From Archangium violaceum (GTDB taxonomy: Bacteria; Myxococcota; Myxococcia; Myxococcales; Myxococcaceae), in assembly GCF_016859125.1 (NCBI RefSeq), contig NZ_CP069338.1, positions 5,581,501 to 5,645,500 on the forward strand: a stretch of DNA of 64,000 nt, written 5' to 3'. Below are positions 11,118-23,412 of this stretch, piece after piece (position 1 is the first letter of the stretch; every line of letters starts with the position of its first letter). The position numbers were made by a program, and so were the translations under genes. The notes beneath the pieces are model-generated. The model had not been told where the DNA came from. It saw only the letters and a program-made list of their open reading frames with translations, and made no database searches.

Positions 11118-11408
11118 TCAGAGATCGTCGAACTCCGAGTCCTCTTCCCGCTTCTTGAAGAGCAGGGCGGTGCGGCCCAGGAGCTGGACCAGTTCGGCGT
11201 TGGTGCCCTGGGAGAGCTTCTCGGCGGCCTCGTGACGGTCCTCCGGGCCCTCGTTGATCTTCACCTTGATGAGCTCGTGATCCTGGAGCGCCTGCTCGAC
11301 TGCGGCGATGACGCCCTCGGTGACGCCCGACTGGCCCACGATGACGACTGGCTCCAGGTGGTGTCCCAGCGCGCGGAGCTGGCGGCGCTGTTTTCCGGTC
11401 AACGGCAA
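11118..11408 (-). CDS. yhbY: YhbY-family ribosome-assembly RNA-binding protein
   Basis: 96 aa, normal size. A single CRS1-YhbY (CRM) domain fills the protein: LTGKQRRQLRALGHHLEPVV near the start, the GxxG-type loop GQSGVTEGVI, then LIKVKINEG and the C-terminal strand VQLLGRTALLFKK. Family members bind precursor 50S particles. The last residues are acidic (EEDSEFDDL). It is convergent with the ceramidase-like gene. Confidence 0.93.
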   Translation of the reverse strand: MPLTGKQRRQLRALGHHLEPVVIVGQSGVTEGVIAAVEQALQDHELIKVKINEGPEDRHEAAEKLSQGTNAELVQLLGRTALLFKKREEDSEFDDL

Positions 11409-11462
11409 GGGACTTCTCCTCGTGTATGGGGGAGCACGTGGCGCGCTCCCGGCTCGCGCACC

Positions 11463-14066
11463 CTACTTCTTTTGCTGGGCCATGCGGATCTCCCGCTGCG
11501 CGTCGATGTGATTTGGCTGAACCTCCACCGTCTTCTGGAAGTGCTTCAGCGCGCCGCTGTTGTCGCCGCACAGCTTGGCGATGACACCCAGGAAGTAGTG
11601 CGCGGAGGCGACCTTCTCGTTCTTCTTCAGACAGTGTTGGATGTCGCGGTAGGCCTCGTTGTAGCCCGTCTTCTTGTCCTCGAAGGTGAAGAAGCGGGTG
11701 TAGCCGCGCCAGGCGAAGAACTCGGGCTCCTCGGGGTTGAGCGCGATGGCCTCGTCGAGCAGCCTGGCCGCCTCGGCGAACTTCCGGGCCTTGATGTAGA
11801 TGCCCGCCTTGCGGAAGAGCTCCTCGCTCTTGAGGATGGACTCGATGTCCACCTGGGCCTCGCCGCTGCCGCCGTTCTTGAGCTCCTCGATGTACGCGGC
11901 GCGGCTCTTGTCGTCCGAGAGCGTGCGGTAGGCATCCCCGATATACGCGAAGATGTCGGCCTTGAGCTTCTCCATCTCCGGAGGCGCGCCTGGAGGCAGC
12001 GTGTCCGGGTGGTACTGCTTGGCCAGCTTGAAGTAGGCGATCTTCACCGCCGGGCCGTTGGTGTCGGCACCCAGGCCCAGGCGCTCGAAGTGGTTCTGCT
12101 CCTTGAGCTTCGCGGCCAGCTCCCGGAGCGCGGGGAGCTCGTTGGAGCCTGGAGCGGAGCCCGGGGCAGCGGCGGCGGGAGCAGGGGCCTGGGCTGCTGG
12201 GGCGGGCGTGGCGGGTTTCGCGGCCGGAGCCGCGGTGGGCGCGGGAGCCGCCGGACGAGGCGCCTGCGGTGCGGCGGCGCTCGGAGGCGTGGCCGGTTTC
12301 GCGGCGGGGGCCTGGGCGATACCCGGCTGTGTTCCCGGGCGGGCGGCGGCAGCGGCTTGGGGCGCGGCGGCGGGAGGTGTCGCGGGTTTCGCGGCGGGGG
12401 CCTGGGGCGTGGCACCGGCCTGGGCGACACCCGGCTGTGTACCCGGGCGGGCGGCGGGAGCGGCCTGGGGCGTGGCCGGTTTCGCGGCGGCCTGGGGGGC
12501 CGCGCGCACGGCGGCGAAGGACACTCCCTCGAGCTCCTTGAGGAGGAACACGAGCCGCAGCAGGTGATCGGCGTCCTGGGGAAGGTCGTTGAGGAGCTGT
12601 CCGGCCGAGCGCACCCCGTCGATGAGGGCGAGCACGCGCACCTCGTGAGGGGTGAGCCGCAGGTCTCCGGTGGCCACGCGGCCCTGGGACTTCATCACCG
12701 GCAGGTTCAACACGGGCTGCAACCGTCGCCGGAGGTCCGCGCTGGGGATGCGGCGGATGAGCTCACTGAGCACCGCCCACTTGTTGCCGAGGGGCATCGC
12801 CCTGGCGGCGGGCAGGTCCTTCGCCTCGAAGGTGAAGGAGCCGGATTCGGCGCGCAGTCCCTTGAGGAGGATGCTCTGGGCGCGCTGCGCGAGCTGGGTG
12901 AAGGCGGTGGCGGGCTGGAGGAGTCCGAGCCCGAAGAGCGCCGCGAGCACCTCTCCGCCGAAGCGGCCCCGAGCGGCCTCGGCCTGCTGGAGTTGCTCCG
13001 GGGTGACGAGCTTCGACTGCACGAGCCAGGTGCCGAGCGCGTCCCCGGGGAGGGAGGAGTCGATGAACTCGGGGTTGCCCTTGCGGAAGTGGATGCTGAC
13101 GGTGCAGTCGGCCAGGGTGAGCGTGAGCAGACCCGTGTGGTTGCCGGCGGCGATGAGCCCGTAGAGGCGCACGGGGGAGTGCGTCTCGAGCTGCCCGCTG
13201 GCGGGGGGCAGCTGCTCCGGGCCCGGCGCGGGGGTCGCGGCGGAGGCGGGCGCGGCCGTGGGAGCGGGTTGCGCGGGAGCTCCCGGCGCGGCGGGGCGTG
13301 CGGCGGCACCCGGCGGAGTTCCCGGAGGAGCGGGGTGGGGCGCGGCACCGGGAGCGGCGGGGCGCTGGGCGGCGGCGGGGGCTGGCGTCCCAGGCATGCC
13401 GGGCCCGGGCGTCACGGCGGGAGGCGGGCGGGCGGCATTCGCGGGAGCGGCACCCGCGGGAGCGCCAGGAACCGTGGCACCCGCGGTCGGTGCGGCGGGC
13501 CGGGCACCTGGGGCCGCGGCGGGCGCACCGGGCCGGGCGGCGGTGGGGGCACCGGGGTTGGCCACGGGCACACCCGCCCCTGGCACAGGGGGTCGCGTGA
13601 CGGCACCCGGTTTGGCGACGGGCAGACCCACTCCCGGTACAGGCGCTCGGGTGACGGCGGCACCCGGGCCCGCCACGGGCACTCCTGCTCCGGGCACGGG
13701 AGGCCGGGTGACGGCACCGGGGCCGCGAGGCATGGCTCCAGGGCCCGCGGAGGGCGCTGTCCCCGGCGCGGGCGCCGCGGGAGGCCTGCCCGGTTGAGGA
13801 CCGGGGGGCATGGCTCCAGCGGGTGGTGTGGCCGGAGCACTCGGGCCGGGGGGGACGACGTCGCCCCACATCTCGCGCGGGAAGGCATCGCGGATGTGCG
13901 GGAAGCGACCGGGGAAGGCGAAGTTGATGCCGTCCTCGGAGACCTGGAGCCGACCCTGGATGGCGCCGTTATCGATGAGCAGCTCGATGGTCGGCAGGGC
14001 CAGTGGGCCCCAGATGGCCCCCTGCTCGTTACGCACGAAGTATTGCCGGACGTCTCCCTCCGCCAT
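11463..14066 (-). CDS. GYF_2-like / DUF4388 / J-domain / TPR multidomain protein
   Basis: 867 aa. The N-terminal 65 residues resemble a GYF_2-type module ([20 protein letters not shown]). A Pro/Ala-rich linker of about 200 residues follows, then a DUF4388 (PATAN-like) region from about 300 ([20 protein letters not shown]) and a second Pro/Ala linker. A J domain near 660-730 has the diagnostic HPD triplet in [14 protein letters not shown], and TPR-like helices end the protein ([20 protein letters not shown]). J-domain and DUF4388 proteins are common in myxobacteria as signalling scaffolds. The role here is unknown; the intact HPD suggests real DnaK partnering. The two linkers contain near-repeats of [13 protein letters not shown] units. 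Confidence 0.85.
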   Translation of the reverse strand: MAEGDVRQYFVRNEQGAIWGPLALPTIELLIDNGAIQGRLQVSEDGINFAFPGRFPHIRDAFPREMWGDVVPPGPSAPATPPAGAMPPGPQPGRPPAAPAPGTAPSAGPGAMPRGPGAVTRPPVPGAGVPVAGPGAAVTRAPVPGVGLPVAKPGAVTRPPVPGAGVPVANPGAPTAARPGAPAAAPGARPAAPTAGATVPGAPAGAAPANAARPPPAVTPGPGMPGTPAPAAAQRPAAPGAAPHPAPPGTPPGAAARPAAPGAPAQPAPTAAPASAATPAPGPEQLPPASGQLETHSPVRLYGLIAAGNHTGLLTLTLADCTVSIHFRKGNPEFIDSSLPGDALGTWLVQSKLVTPEQLQQAEAARGRFGGEVLAALFGLGLLQPATAFTQLAQRAQSILLKGLRAESGSFTFEAKDLPAARAMPLGNKWAVLSELIRRIPSADLRRRLQPVLNLPVMKSQGRVATGDLRLTPHEVRVLALIDGVRSAGQLLNDLPQDADHLLRLVFLLKELEGVSFAAVRAAPQAAAKPATPQAAPAARPGTQPGVAQAGATPQAPAAKPATPPAAAPQAAAAARPGTQPGIAQAPAAKPATPPSAAAPQAPRPAAPAPTAAPAAKPATPAPAAQAPAPAAAAPGSAPGSNELPALRELAAKLKEQNHFERLGLGADTNGPAVKIAYFKLAKQYHPDTLPPGAPPEMEKLKADIFAYIGDAYRTLSDDKSRAAYIEELKNGGSGEAQVDIESILKSEELFRKAGIYIKARKFAEAARLLDEAIALNPEEPEFFAWRGYTRFFTFEDKKTGYNEAYRDIQHCLKKNEKVASAHYFLGVIAKLCGDNSGALKHFQKTVEVQPNHIDAQREIRMAQQKK

Positions 14067-14147
14067 CTCGGATGTCGCTCCTTGTATGCGTCCTCACCCT
14101 ACCCCCGTCTCAGGATGAGGGAAAGCAAGCTGCCCGGCGCGGCGCTG

Positions 14148-14951
14148 TCAGGGGGTTTCCAGGGAGGCCAGCCCGAGGATGCTCAGGCAGGCCGGGTTCG
14201 CGTCCTGGGTGCTCGGCGGGTCGAAGCAGTGGACCTCGGTGTCGAACACCTTGCACATCCCCTTCGGGGTGGCGGCGCAGGCCACCTTGGAATAGGCCTT
14301 GGTGCAGCCGTAGCCGCACACGGGCTGGCCGTCGCTGAGCTGGCACTGAAGGGGTGGCAGGGACTTGCCCCAGGAGCAGAAGGCCTGGGCGGGCGGGTCG
14401 AAGCAGTCCAGCCGCATGCCATCGCTCTTGCAGATGCCCTGGGGCGTCTTGCTGCAGGCCACCTTTCCGGCGCCGAGGGTGCACTTGTAACCACAGGCGA
14501 CGTCCGTGCCGTAGCCCCGGCACTCGGAGCGAGGCGTCTCGCGGCCATAGACGGCGTACACCTCGGGGGGCGGATCGAAGCAGACGAGCTCGTCGTTGCG
14601 GCCGGTGCAGATGCCCGCCGGGGTGCGCGCGCACTTCACCTTGCCGAACTGCGTGGCGCACTGGTAGCCGCAGGCCACCTGTCCGTCGATGGCCTTGCAC
14701 TCGGGAGGGGGCAGCGCGTCACCGTAGATGCGGACGATGTAGGCGGGTGGGTCGAAGCAGATGGCCTGGCCGTCGATGACCTGGCAGGAGCCCTGGGGCG
14801 TCTGCGCGCACCGCACGCGCTGTCCGTCCGACTTGCATTGGTAGCCGCACGCCACCTGCCCGTCGATGGATCGGCAGGTGGGACCTTTCGGGTCAGGGGG
14901 CGCGGCGGACAGCAGCGCGAGGGTCATCACGGAAACGAGAGACGCGAGCAC
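14148..14951 (-). CDS. Secreted protein with four cysteine-rich tandem repeats
   Basis: About 267 aa. After a short signal peptide (VLASLVSVMTLALLSAAP) come four roughly 60-residue repeats of pattern C-x5-DGQVACGYQC-x8-VxCAxTPxGxC-x8-CFDPP, each with six cysteines, which implies disulphide-rich export. GTG at 14951 is chosen as start because a GAGGT ribosome site sits 6 nt before it; an in-frame TTG at 15011 would add 20 basic residues and overlap the divergent gene. No known function. It lies upstream of the J-domain gene on the same strand. Confidence 0.75.
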   Translation of the reverse strand: MLASLVSVMTLALLSAAPPDPKGPTCRSIDGQVACGYQCKSDGQRVRCAQTPQGSCQVIDGQAICFDPPAYIVRIYGDALPPPECKAIDGQVACGYQCATQFGKVKCARTPAGICTGRNDELVCFDPPPEVYAVYGRETPRSECRGYGTDVACGYKCTLGAGKVACSKTPQGICKSDGMRLDCFDPPAQAFCSWGKSLPPLQCQLSDGQPVCGYGCTKAYSKVACAATPKGMCKVFDTEVHCFDPPSTQDANPACLSILGLASLETP

Positions 14952-15037
14952 GATGGGACCTCGGCGGGGGACGTGTCCCCGAATTGACGCCCAGAGTCGG
15001 CGCGCGCGCAAGCTTTGGACATGGTAGGTGCCCGCTC

Positions 15038-15805
15038 GTGGAAGTGACTTCGCTCGAAATCGTCCTGTTGTGTGTCGCGGCCCTGACGGCCGGTGTGGTG
15101 GATGCCATTGCAGGAGGAGGAGGGCTCGTCACGCTGCCCGCCTTGCTGGCGACCGGCCTGCCGACGCACGTGGTGCTGGGCACCAACAAGGGCCAGTCCG
15201 TGTTCGGCGCGTTCGCGGCGCTGGTGCGCTTCTGGCGGGCGGGACTGCTGAGCGGGAAGCTCGCGGCCATCACCTTTCCGCTGGGGTTGGTGGGATCGTT
15301 CATCGGCGCGGCGCTGGTGCTGCTGATGCGGCCCGAGGTCCTCAAGCCGGTGGTGCTCGTGCTGCTGGTCATCGTGGCCGCGTTCCTGGCGTTCCGCCGG
15401 GGGCCTCCGCCGGGGGAGCGACCGGAGCCACCTTTCAAGCGCATGCTCGCGCTGGGCGCGGTCATCGCGCTGCTCATCGGCACCTATGACGGCTTCTTCG
15501 GGCCGGGGACGGGGACGTTCCTCATCATCGCCTTCTCGGGGCTGCTGGGGCACGGGCTGACGAGGGCCTCGGCGGACGCGAAGGTGGTGAACTTCGCGAC
15601 GAACGTGGCGGCGGTGGCGCTCTTCGCCTATCGAGGCGTGGTGCTGTGGCACGTGGCGCTGCCCATGGCGGCGGCCCAGTTCACCGGCGCGTGGATCGGC
15701 GCGCACATGGCCGTGCGTGGGGGCGACAAGCTGGTGCGCAAGGTGGTGCTGCTGGTGGTGGTGGCGCTCGTCCTCAAGCTGGGTCGCGACGTGTTCGCCG
15801 GGTGA
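15038..15805 (+). CDS. TSUP-family (TauE/SafE) membrane permease
   Basis: About 255 aa with seven or eight hydrophobic helices. The first-half motif GVVDAIAGGGGLVTLPAL and the second-half motif GTYDGFFGPGTGTFLIIAF are the two inverted repeats characteristic of the sulfite/sulfonate exporter family. The substrate (a sulfur anion or organic acid) cannot be read from sequence. GTG at 15038 is taken as start, with GGTAGGTG just upstream; a TTG at 14984 would give a longer soluble N-terminus that overlaps the divergent gene. The 3' end faces a short perfect hairpin. Confidence 0.9.
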   Translation: MEVTSLEIVLLCVAALTAGVVDAIAGGGGLVTLPALLATGLPTHVVLGTNKGQSVFGAFAALVRFWRAGLLSGKLAAITFPLGLVGSFIGAALVLLMRPEVLKPVVLVLLVIVAAFLAFRRGPPPGERPEPPFKRMLALGAVIALLIGTYDGFFGPGTGTFLIIAFSGLLGHGLTRASADAKVVNFATNVAAVALFAYRGVVLWHVALPMAAAQFTGAWIGAHMAVRGGDKLVRKVVLLVVVALVLKLGRDVFAG

Positions 15806-15823
15806 GGGGCGGCGTGGCCCCTC
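15804..15823. terminator. Hairpin between convergent permease and DUF1877 genes
   Basis: GAGGGGC-GGCGTG-GCCCCTC, with 7-bp perfect GC-rich arms overlapping the permease stop codon. It lies in the 40-bp gap between convergent genes. There is no T-tract, so it may be only a weak intrinsic terminator. Confidence 0.4.
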
Positions 15824-15845
15824 GTCCCGTGCCGCCCGCGCCCGC

Positions 15846-16361
15846 TCAGCCGATGAACACGAGCAGGCCGTGGCCGCGCTTCGCCACGGCGGCCGTGAAC
15901 TTCTTCAGCTCCTCGAAGTAGGAGAAGAGCTCCTCCTCCGGGTCCAGGTCGGGCGGCGGCTCCTCCCAGAAGCCCGGGTAGATGTCCTCCTCCTGCAGCC
16001 GCGCTGGATCGTAGCGCTTGCGCAGCGTGCTCTCGGACAGGGCGTCGAGGGCCTTGGCGAGCTCCTTCACCTGCGCGGCGGTGAAGACGCGCGCGGTGCC
16101 CTCGTCCGAGGGGATGTCGCCCACGTCCTCGCCCCCGCGCACCAGGAAGTCCAGCGGTGCCTTGCCCTCCCAGGCCGTGCCGGTCAGCAGGTACTGAAGA
16201 CCGTGCCACGTCTCGCCGATGTCGAGGTCCAGGAAGCGCGCGCCCTCCGTGTCCCCGAAGTCCTCCTCGTCATCGATGAAGTCCTCGAGCCTGTCGGGGT
16301 GCTCGAGCAGCTTCTGGCGCTGGTTCTCCGTCAGGCTGCGCAGTGTGCAGAGCATCTCCAT
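15846..16361 (-). CDS. DUF1877 (YfbM-like) protein
   Basis: 171 aa, the family's usual size. The family signature is visible in DIGETWHGLQYLLTG, followed by the loop GGEDVGD and the C-terminal ELFSYFEELKKFTAAVAKRG. It is cytoplasmic and acidic, of unknown biochemical function. It begins 7 bp after the acyl-CoA mutase gene, so it is probably co-transcribed, though a functional link to propionate metabolism is not established. Confidence 0.85.
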   Translation of the reverse strand: MEMLCTLRSLTENQRQKLLEHPDRLEDFIDDEEDFGDTEGARFLDLDIGETWHGLQYLLTGTAWEGKAPLDFLVRGGEDVGDIPSDEGTARVFTAAQVKELAKALDALSESTLRKRYDPARLQEEDIYPGFWEEPPPDLDPEEELFSYFEELKKFTAAVAKRGHGLLVFIG

Positions 16362-16368
16362 GGGCCCC

Positions 16369-18030
<1,662 letters not shown>

Positions 18031-18044
18031 GGGGTCCTCTCTCC

Positions 18045-18100
18045 CTCTCCCTTTCGGGAGAGCACACCCTCTCCCCCTGGGAGTGGGGAGGGGGTGAGGG
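18045..18100. repeat. REP-like intergenic palindromic repeats
   Basis: Two imperfect G/C hairpins in the 83-bp gap between the biotin-carrier and mutase genes. The first is CTCTCCC-tttc-GGGAGAG (18045-18062); the second is built on CCCTCTCCCCCTGGGAG with GGGGAGGGGGTGAGGG. Related CCCTCTCCC/GGGAGAGGG units recur at 18659-18692 and 63462-63481, which suggests a dispersed family in this genome. Confidence 0.6.
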
Positions 18101-18112
18101 TCTACGTCCGGT

Positions 18113-18622
18113 CTACTCGACGACCACGAGCTTCGCGTTGATCTCCACCGCGGTGCCTTCCTTGGCGGGCAGCTCCACCACCTTGCCGGCCTTGGGGCTC
18201 TTCAGCTCGTTCTCCATCTTCATCGCCTCGACAACCACCAGGCCCTGACCTTCCTTCACCTCGTCGCCCAGCTTCACCAGCACCTTCACCACCTTGCCCG
18301 GCATGGGGGCGGCGATGACCTGCTTGCCCTCCACCGAGAAGCCCGCCGAGCCCGCGCGCAGGCGCAGCCGGCGCTCGTCCGCCACGTCGATGCGCGTCAC
18401 CTGCCCCCGCACCAACACCTGCACCTCGTCGCCCTGCTCGTCGAACTCGACGCCGTAGGAGTGCCCATCCACCAGCATGGACACCGCGCCGTGATCCAAC
18501 GTCAGCGCGTCCACGAGGAAGGTCTTCCCGTTGTGCGTGAGCTTGAAGCGGTTCTCTCCGGCCGGCTCGATGTCCACCGGCACCGCTTCCTTCTGTCCCT
18601 GCAGCTTCGCGAAGTAACGCAT
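18113..18622 (-). CDS. Biotin carboxyl carrier protein of acyl-CoA carboxylase
   Basis: 169 aa. The C-terminal biotinyl domain (about 100-169) carries the attachment motif [13 protein letters not shown], where the Lys between the two Met residues is biotinylated. The preceding [20 protein letters not shown] is the matching half of the beta sandwich. The N-terminal part resembles the linker region seen in carriers of propionyl/acetyl-CoA carboxylases. ATG at 18622 is the only start that gives a sensible N-terminus ([16 protein letters not shown]); the frame stays open further upstream but reads repeat sequence. It lies between biotin carboxylase and mutase. Confidence 0.9.
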   Translation of the reverse strand: MRYFAKLQGQKEAVPVDIEPAGENRFKLTHNGKTFLVDALTLDHGAVSMLVDGHSYGVEFDEQGDEVQVLVRGQVTRIDVADERRLRLRAGSAGFSVEGKQVIAAPMPGKVVKVLVKLGDEVKEGQGLVVVEAMKMENELKSPKAGKVVELPAKEGTAVEINAKLVVVE

Positions 18623-18658
18623 GGGAATTCGTCCCGGTTGCACGGGGGAGGGCCAGAG

Positions 18659-18692
18659 ACCCTCACCCCGGCCCTCTCCCAGGGGGAGAGGG
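18659..18692. repeat. REP-like palindromic repeat
   Basis: CCCTCACCCCGGCCCTCTCCCAGGGGGAGAGGG-type element. CCCTCTCCC at 18672-18680 pairs with GGGAGAGGG just after it. It fills the 80-bp gap between the biotin carboxylase and carrier genes and matches the units at 18045-18100 and 63462-63481. Confidence 0.6.
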
Positions 18693-18702
18693 AGTTGACG
18701 GT

Positions 18703-20217
18703 TTAGCGCCAGCGGCGGCCCGACAGCCGCCACGCGGAGATGCCACCCTTGCCGCCCTGGGACGACGTCTGGGTGAGGGTCTTCGCCCGCTTCTGATCCC
18801 TCTGGTACGCGTACACCACGCTCGCCAGCAGCGCGGCCTCGGTCAGCTGCGGATCCTCGCCCTTGCCCAGCAGCGTCTCGTGCTCGCGCGTGAGGAAGCT
18901 CGTGTCGTAGTCGCCCTCGACGAACTCCGGGTGCGAGAGGATTCCCTTGAGGTAGCGCACGTTGGTGGTGATGCCCTTCACCACGTACTCGCCCAGCGCC
19001 CGCTTCGCCCGCTCGATGGCCTCGCGCCGCGTGGGGGCCCACACGGACAGCTTCGAAATCATCGGATCATAGACGTTGGGCACCGTGTACCCGGGGAACA
19101 CGCCCGAGTCATCCCGGATGTACGGGCCACCCGGCACGCGCAGGTAGTTGATGCGGCCCGGGCTCGGCATGAAGTTGCGCGCGGGGTCCTCCGCGTAGAT
19201 GCGCACCTCGATGGAGTGCCCGTTCGGCCTGGGCGCCTCGGTGTACGGGAGCTTCTCGCCCTCGGCGACCTTGATCTGCCAGGCCACCAGGTCCAGCCCC
19301 GTCACCCACTCCGTCACCGGGTGCTCCACCTGGAGGCGGGTGTTCATCTCCAGGAAGTAGAAGTTGCGGTGCACGTCGACGAGGAACTCCACCGTGCCCG
19401 CGCCCACGTAGCCCACGGCCTTGGCGGCCTTCACCGCCACCTCGCCCATCTTCGCGCGCAGCTCCGGCGAGAGGATGGGGCTGGGCGTCTCCTCCACCAC
19501 CTTCTGGTGGCGGCGCTGCGCCGAGCACTCGCGCTCGTTGAGGTGGATGGTGTTGCCGTACTGGTCGGCGAACACCTGGATCTCCACGTGGTGCGGCTTC
19601 TCGAGGTACTTCTCGATGTAGACCGCGTCGTTGCCGAAGGCGTTCATCGCCTCGCTCTTGGCGGCGCGCCAGGAGGACTCGAAGTCCTCCATCCGCTCCA
19701 CCTTGCGCATGCCCTTGCCACCACCACCACCGGCGGCCTTGAGCATCACCGGCACGCCGATCTTCTCGGCGTAGGCGCGGGCCTCCTCGACGGTGGCGAT
19801 GGGCTCGGCGGTGCCGGGCACCACGGGGACGCCGGCCTTGATCATGTTCTGCCGGGCACGCGTCTTCTCGCCCATGGCGTCCATGGCCGAGGCGGGCGGG
19901 CCGATGAAGGTGATGCCGGCCTTCTCGCACGCGCGCACGAAGGACGCGTTCTCCGAGAGGAATCCATAGCCGGGGTGGATGGCGTCCGCGCCGGTCTGTC
20001 TGGCGGCCTCCAGAATCCGCTCCTGCACGAGGTAGCTCTCGCGCGAGGGCGGGGGACCCACCAGGACGGCCTGGTCGGCGGTGCGGACATGCAGGGCGGA
20101 GCGGTCCGCCTCGGAGTAGACCGCCACCGTGGAGATGCCGAGCTCCTTGCAGGTGCGCATCACCCGGACGGCGATCTCGCCGCGGTTGGCGACGAGGATT
20201 TTGCGGATCTTGGGCAT
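18703..20217 (-). CDS. Biotin carboxylase subunit of acyl-CoA (propionyl-CoA) carboxylase
   Basis: 504 aa. It carboxylates the biotin of the carrier protein using ATP and bicarbonate. The N-terminus KIRKILVANRGEIAVRVMRT and HPGYGFLSEN are biotin carboxylase signatures. The ATP-grasp glycine loop is KAAGGGGGKGMRKV, and the catalytic region reads RECSAQRRHQKVVEETPSP and FLEMNTRLQVEHPVTE. ATG at 20217 is preferred, preceded by an AAAGGGAG ribosome site; an upstream in-frame start at 20259 lacks one. A basic tail of about 50 residues follows the usual end of the domain. Confidence 0.95.
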   Translation of the reverse strand: MPKIRKILVANRGEIAVRVMRTCKELGISTVAVYSEADRSALHVRTADQAVLVGPPPSRESYLVQERILEAARQTGADAIHPGYGFLSENASFVRACEKAGITFIGPPASAMDAMGEKTRARQNMIKAGVPVVPGTAEPIATVEEARAYAEKIGVPVMLKAAGGGGGKGMRKVERMEDFESSWRAAKSEAMNAFGNDAVYIEKYLEKPHHVEIQVFADQYGNTIHLNERECSAQRRHQKVVEETPSPILSPELRAKMGEVAVKAAKAVGYVGAGTVEFLVDVHRNFYFLEMNTRLQVEHPVTEWVTGLDLVAWQIKVAEGEKLPYTEAPRPNGHSIEVRIYAEDPARNFMPSPGRINYLRVPGGPYIRDDSGVFPGYTVPNVYDPMISKLSVWAPTRREAIERAKRALGEYVVKGITTNVRYLKGILSHPEFVEGDYDTSFLTREHETLLGKGEDPQLTEAALLASVVYAYQRDQKRAKTLTQTSSQGGKGGISAWRLSGRRWR

Positions 20218-20327
20218 GGGGCTCCCTTTAGCACAGGGGAGCAGGTGCCCGGCGAGCACGTTGGCGGCCAGGGCACCACCCTGTCCGCCAATACGCTCTA
20301 CTACTCGGAGCCTGTAGCTCCTGACGA

Positions 20328-20960
20328 CTACTTGCGGTGGCTGAGGTACTGCTCCATCAGCCTGCGGGCCTCGCTCAGCTTGGCCTCGACGAAGCGGTCA
20401 TCCTCGTCCGGCTCGGGAGGAGCGGGGGGCTGCTCCGCCGGGTGCTGGCCCTTCTTGCCCTTGGTGGGAGCGGGGGCATGGGGCTCGTCACCGCCGAAGT
20501 CCACGGCCGCGGCGAGCAGGTTGCGGGCGGTTACTCCACCATCGAGCAGGCGGCCGAGCACGGGGGCCTCCAGGCCCAGCCAGCGCGCGGTTTGACGCAC
20601 CACGTCGATGTACTCACCCTCGAGGGAGCGGGAGGGGCGGCCCGGCTCGCTCAGGGAGGCGCGGCCATAGCTGCCCACCTTGTCGGTGTAGAGGCCCACG
20701 GCCTGGTCGCGGAAGTCGCGAGCCACGGCGCGCACGAGGGAGTCCAGGTGGTCCTCGGGGACGGCCTTGCCACCGGAGGGGGTGAGTTTCAGCTCGGCCA
20801 CGCGCCAGCCGGCGTCGGCCAGGGCGGTCGCGGACTCCACCCAGCGCACCTCTGGCATGGGGACATTCGCGGTCTCACACGCCCGGGAGAGCGTCTGGCG
20901 AAGGGCGGTGAGGTTGCCTTCGATGTCGGCGAGGAAGAGGACGAGGCGGGGTTGAGACAA
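20328..20960 (-). CDS. Hypothetical protein in the acyl-CoA carboxylase cluster
   Basis: 210 aa, not recognised. The first 130 residues look like a globular alpha/beta domain (LVLFLADIEGNLTALRQTLS, then ESATALADAGWRVAELKLTP). Residues 150-185 are a Pro/Glu/Lys-rich linker, and the C-terminus is a charged helix (FVEAKLSEARRLMEQYLSHRK). There is no signal peptide or membrane segment. It sits between the carboxyltransferase and biotin carboxylase genes on the same strand, so it may be an accessory or regulatory factor, but nothing in the sequence shows this. Confidence 0.6.
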   Translation of the reverse strand: MSQPRLVLFLADIEGNLTALRQTLSRACETANVPMPEVRWVESATALADAGWRVAELKLTPSGGKAVPEDHLDSLVRAVARDFRDQAVGLYTDKVGSYGRASLSEPGRPSRSLEGEYIDVVRQTARWLGLEAPVLGRLLDGGVTARNLLAAAVDFGGDEPHAPAPTKGKKGQHPAEQPPAPPEPDEDDRFVEAKLSEARRLMEQYLSHRK

Positions 20961-20999
20961 AAGAGGGGCTCCTTAAATCTGGTGCGCTCCTTCAAGCAC

Positions 21000-21035
21000 G
21001 AACGCCCCCCCCAAAATTTCCTGGGGGAGGCGTTC
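21000..21035 (-). terminator. Strong hairpin downstream of the carboxyltransferase gene
   Basis: 13-bp arms with one mismatch (GAACGCCCCCCCC and GGGGGAGGCGTTC) around a 10-nt A/T-rich loop, 48 bp after the carboxyltransferase stop codon. There is no clean T-run. It could end or attenuate transcription before the next gene of the cluster. Confidence 0.55.
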
Positions 21036-21082
21036 TGTCTTCTTCCGGGAGAAGAGGCCCGCTCGCCTGCCTGCTTCCGGGA

Positions 21083-22645
<1,563 letters not shown>

Positions 22646-22780
22646 GGGTCGCGCATCTAGCACGATTGGGGCCGGGAGGGGGGACCTGGGGCATGGGGCA
22701 TGGCGAGAAGCCCGGAGGACGATGGATGAGCATCACTTCTAGACGCCCGGACGCGGTGTGGGCGAAAGTGTGTACGCGAC

Positions 22781-23360
22781 ATGACCCATCGCGTTATCGA
22801 CCAGTTCCTCCGAGCCACTTGCTGCTTCCCCCGCATGGGCGTGTTGGCCCTGGTGGCGAGCGTGCTGCTGGCGGGATGCGTCACGGTGGCACCGCCTGAG
22901 AGGGCGGTAGTGATTGATGAGGCGGAGAGGGTCTTCGTCACGCTGTCCTCGGATTTCGAGCCGGTGCAGGTGGGAAATGCTGAGTTCACGGGCGCCCTGA
23001 CTCAGTTGCTGGTGGAAATGCCGCTGCGGGTGGCTCCCGCTACCATCCCTATGCAGCCCGGGCGGCGGTACGCGCTGGCTTCGGAGCCCGTGTCTCGTGG
23101 TGAGACATGGCACTACTCGGAACTGGCCCGGTCCTACGGACGCTTCTGCGAACGACGAGGCACTCCGGGTGACTGCCTCTCCCTCTTCGAGGATGGTTCG
23201 CGCCTGCAAAGCGATGACAAGCGCCGTATCGCATTGGCGCTGGCCGTGGTACCGGCGCTGGAGGGCGTGGATGCGGAGGTGCGGTCCATGCTCAACCCCT
23301 CGCGTGTTGTGGCCATGGCGAGTATCACCCTCACGGCTTATATTGCGTATTCCGGCCATC
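22781..23360 (+). pseudogene. SitA-like polymorphic lipoprotein toxin, N-terminal part only
   Basis: A lipoprotein signal (MGVLALVASVLLAGC; lipobox LAGC) is followed by the pattern shared by TraA-dependent SitA toxins: RSYGRFCERRGTPGDCLSLF, DDKRRIALALAVVPALEG, AEVRSMLNPSRVVAMASI. In that family the N-domain carries a toxin for delivery by outer-membrane exchange, and the variable C-domain is the toxin. Here similarity stops after about 193 residues, where ATCGTGATC repeats begin. The frame stays open to 23791 but reads unrelated Arg/Pro-rich sequence. No toxin domain or immunity gene follows. I call it a truncated relic; expression of a chimera cannot be excluded. Confidence 0.65.
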
Positions 23361-23412
23361 GTGATCACCCAGATCGGTCGATCGTGATCACCTGGATCGG
23401 TCATCGTGATCG
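23356..23412. mobile_element. Possible insertion-sequence end with tandem ATCGTGATC repeats
   Basis: ATCGTGATC occurs three times, at 23358, 23381 and 23403 (22-23 bp apart), embedded in CACCCAGATCGGTC-type units. Such multiple terminal repeats are seen at the ends of IS21-type elements. They begin exactly where the SitA-like reading frame loses similarity. No transposase gene remains nearby; the IS family assignment is a guess. Confidence 0.4.

Noticed and set aside
11232..14987. A 1251-codon open frame on the plus strand
   Set aside because: It is the antisense of the J-domain protein, yhbY and Cys-repeat genes. High third-position GC on the real strand removes stops; the translation is low-complexity Gly/Arg-rich sequence without domains.
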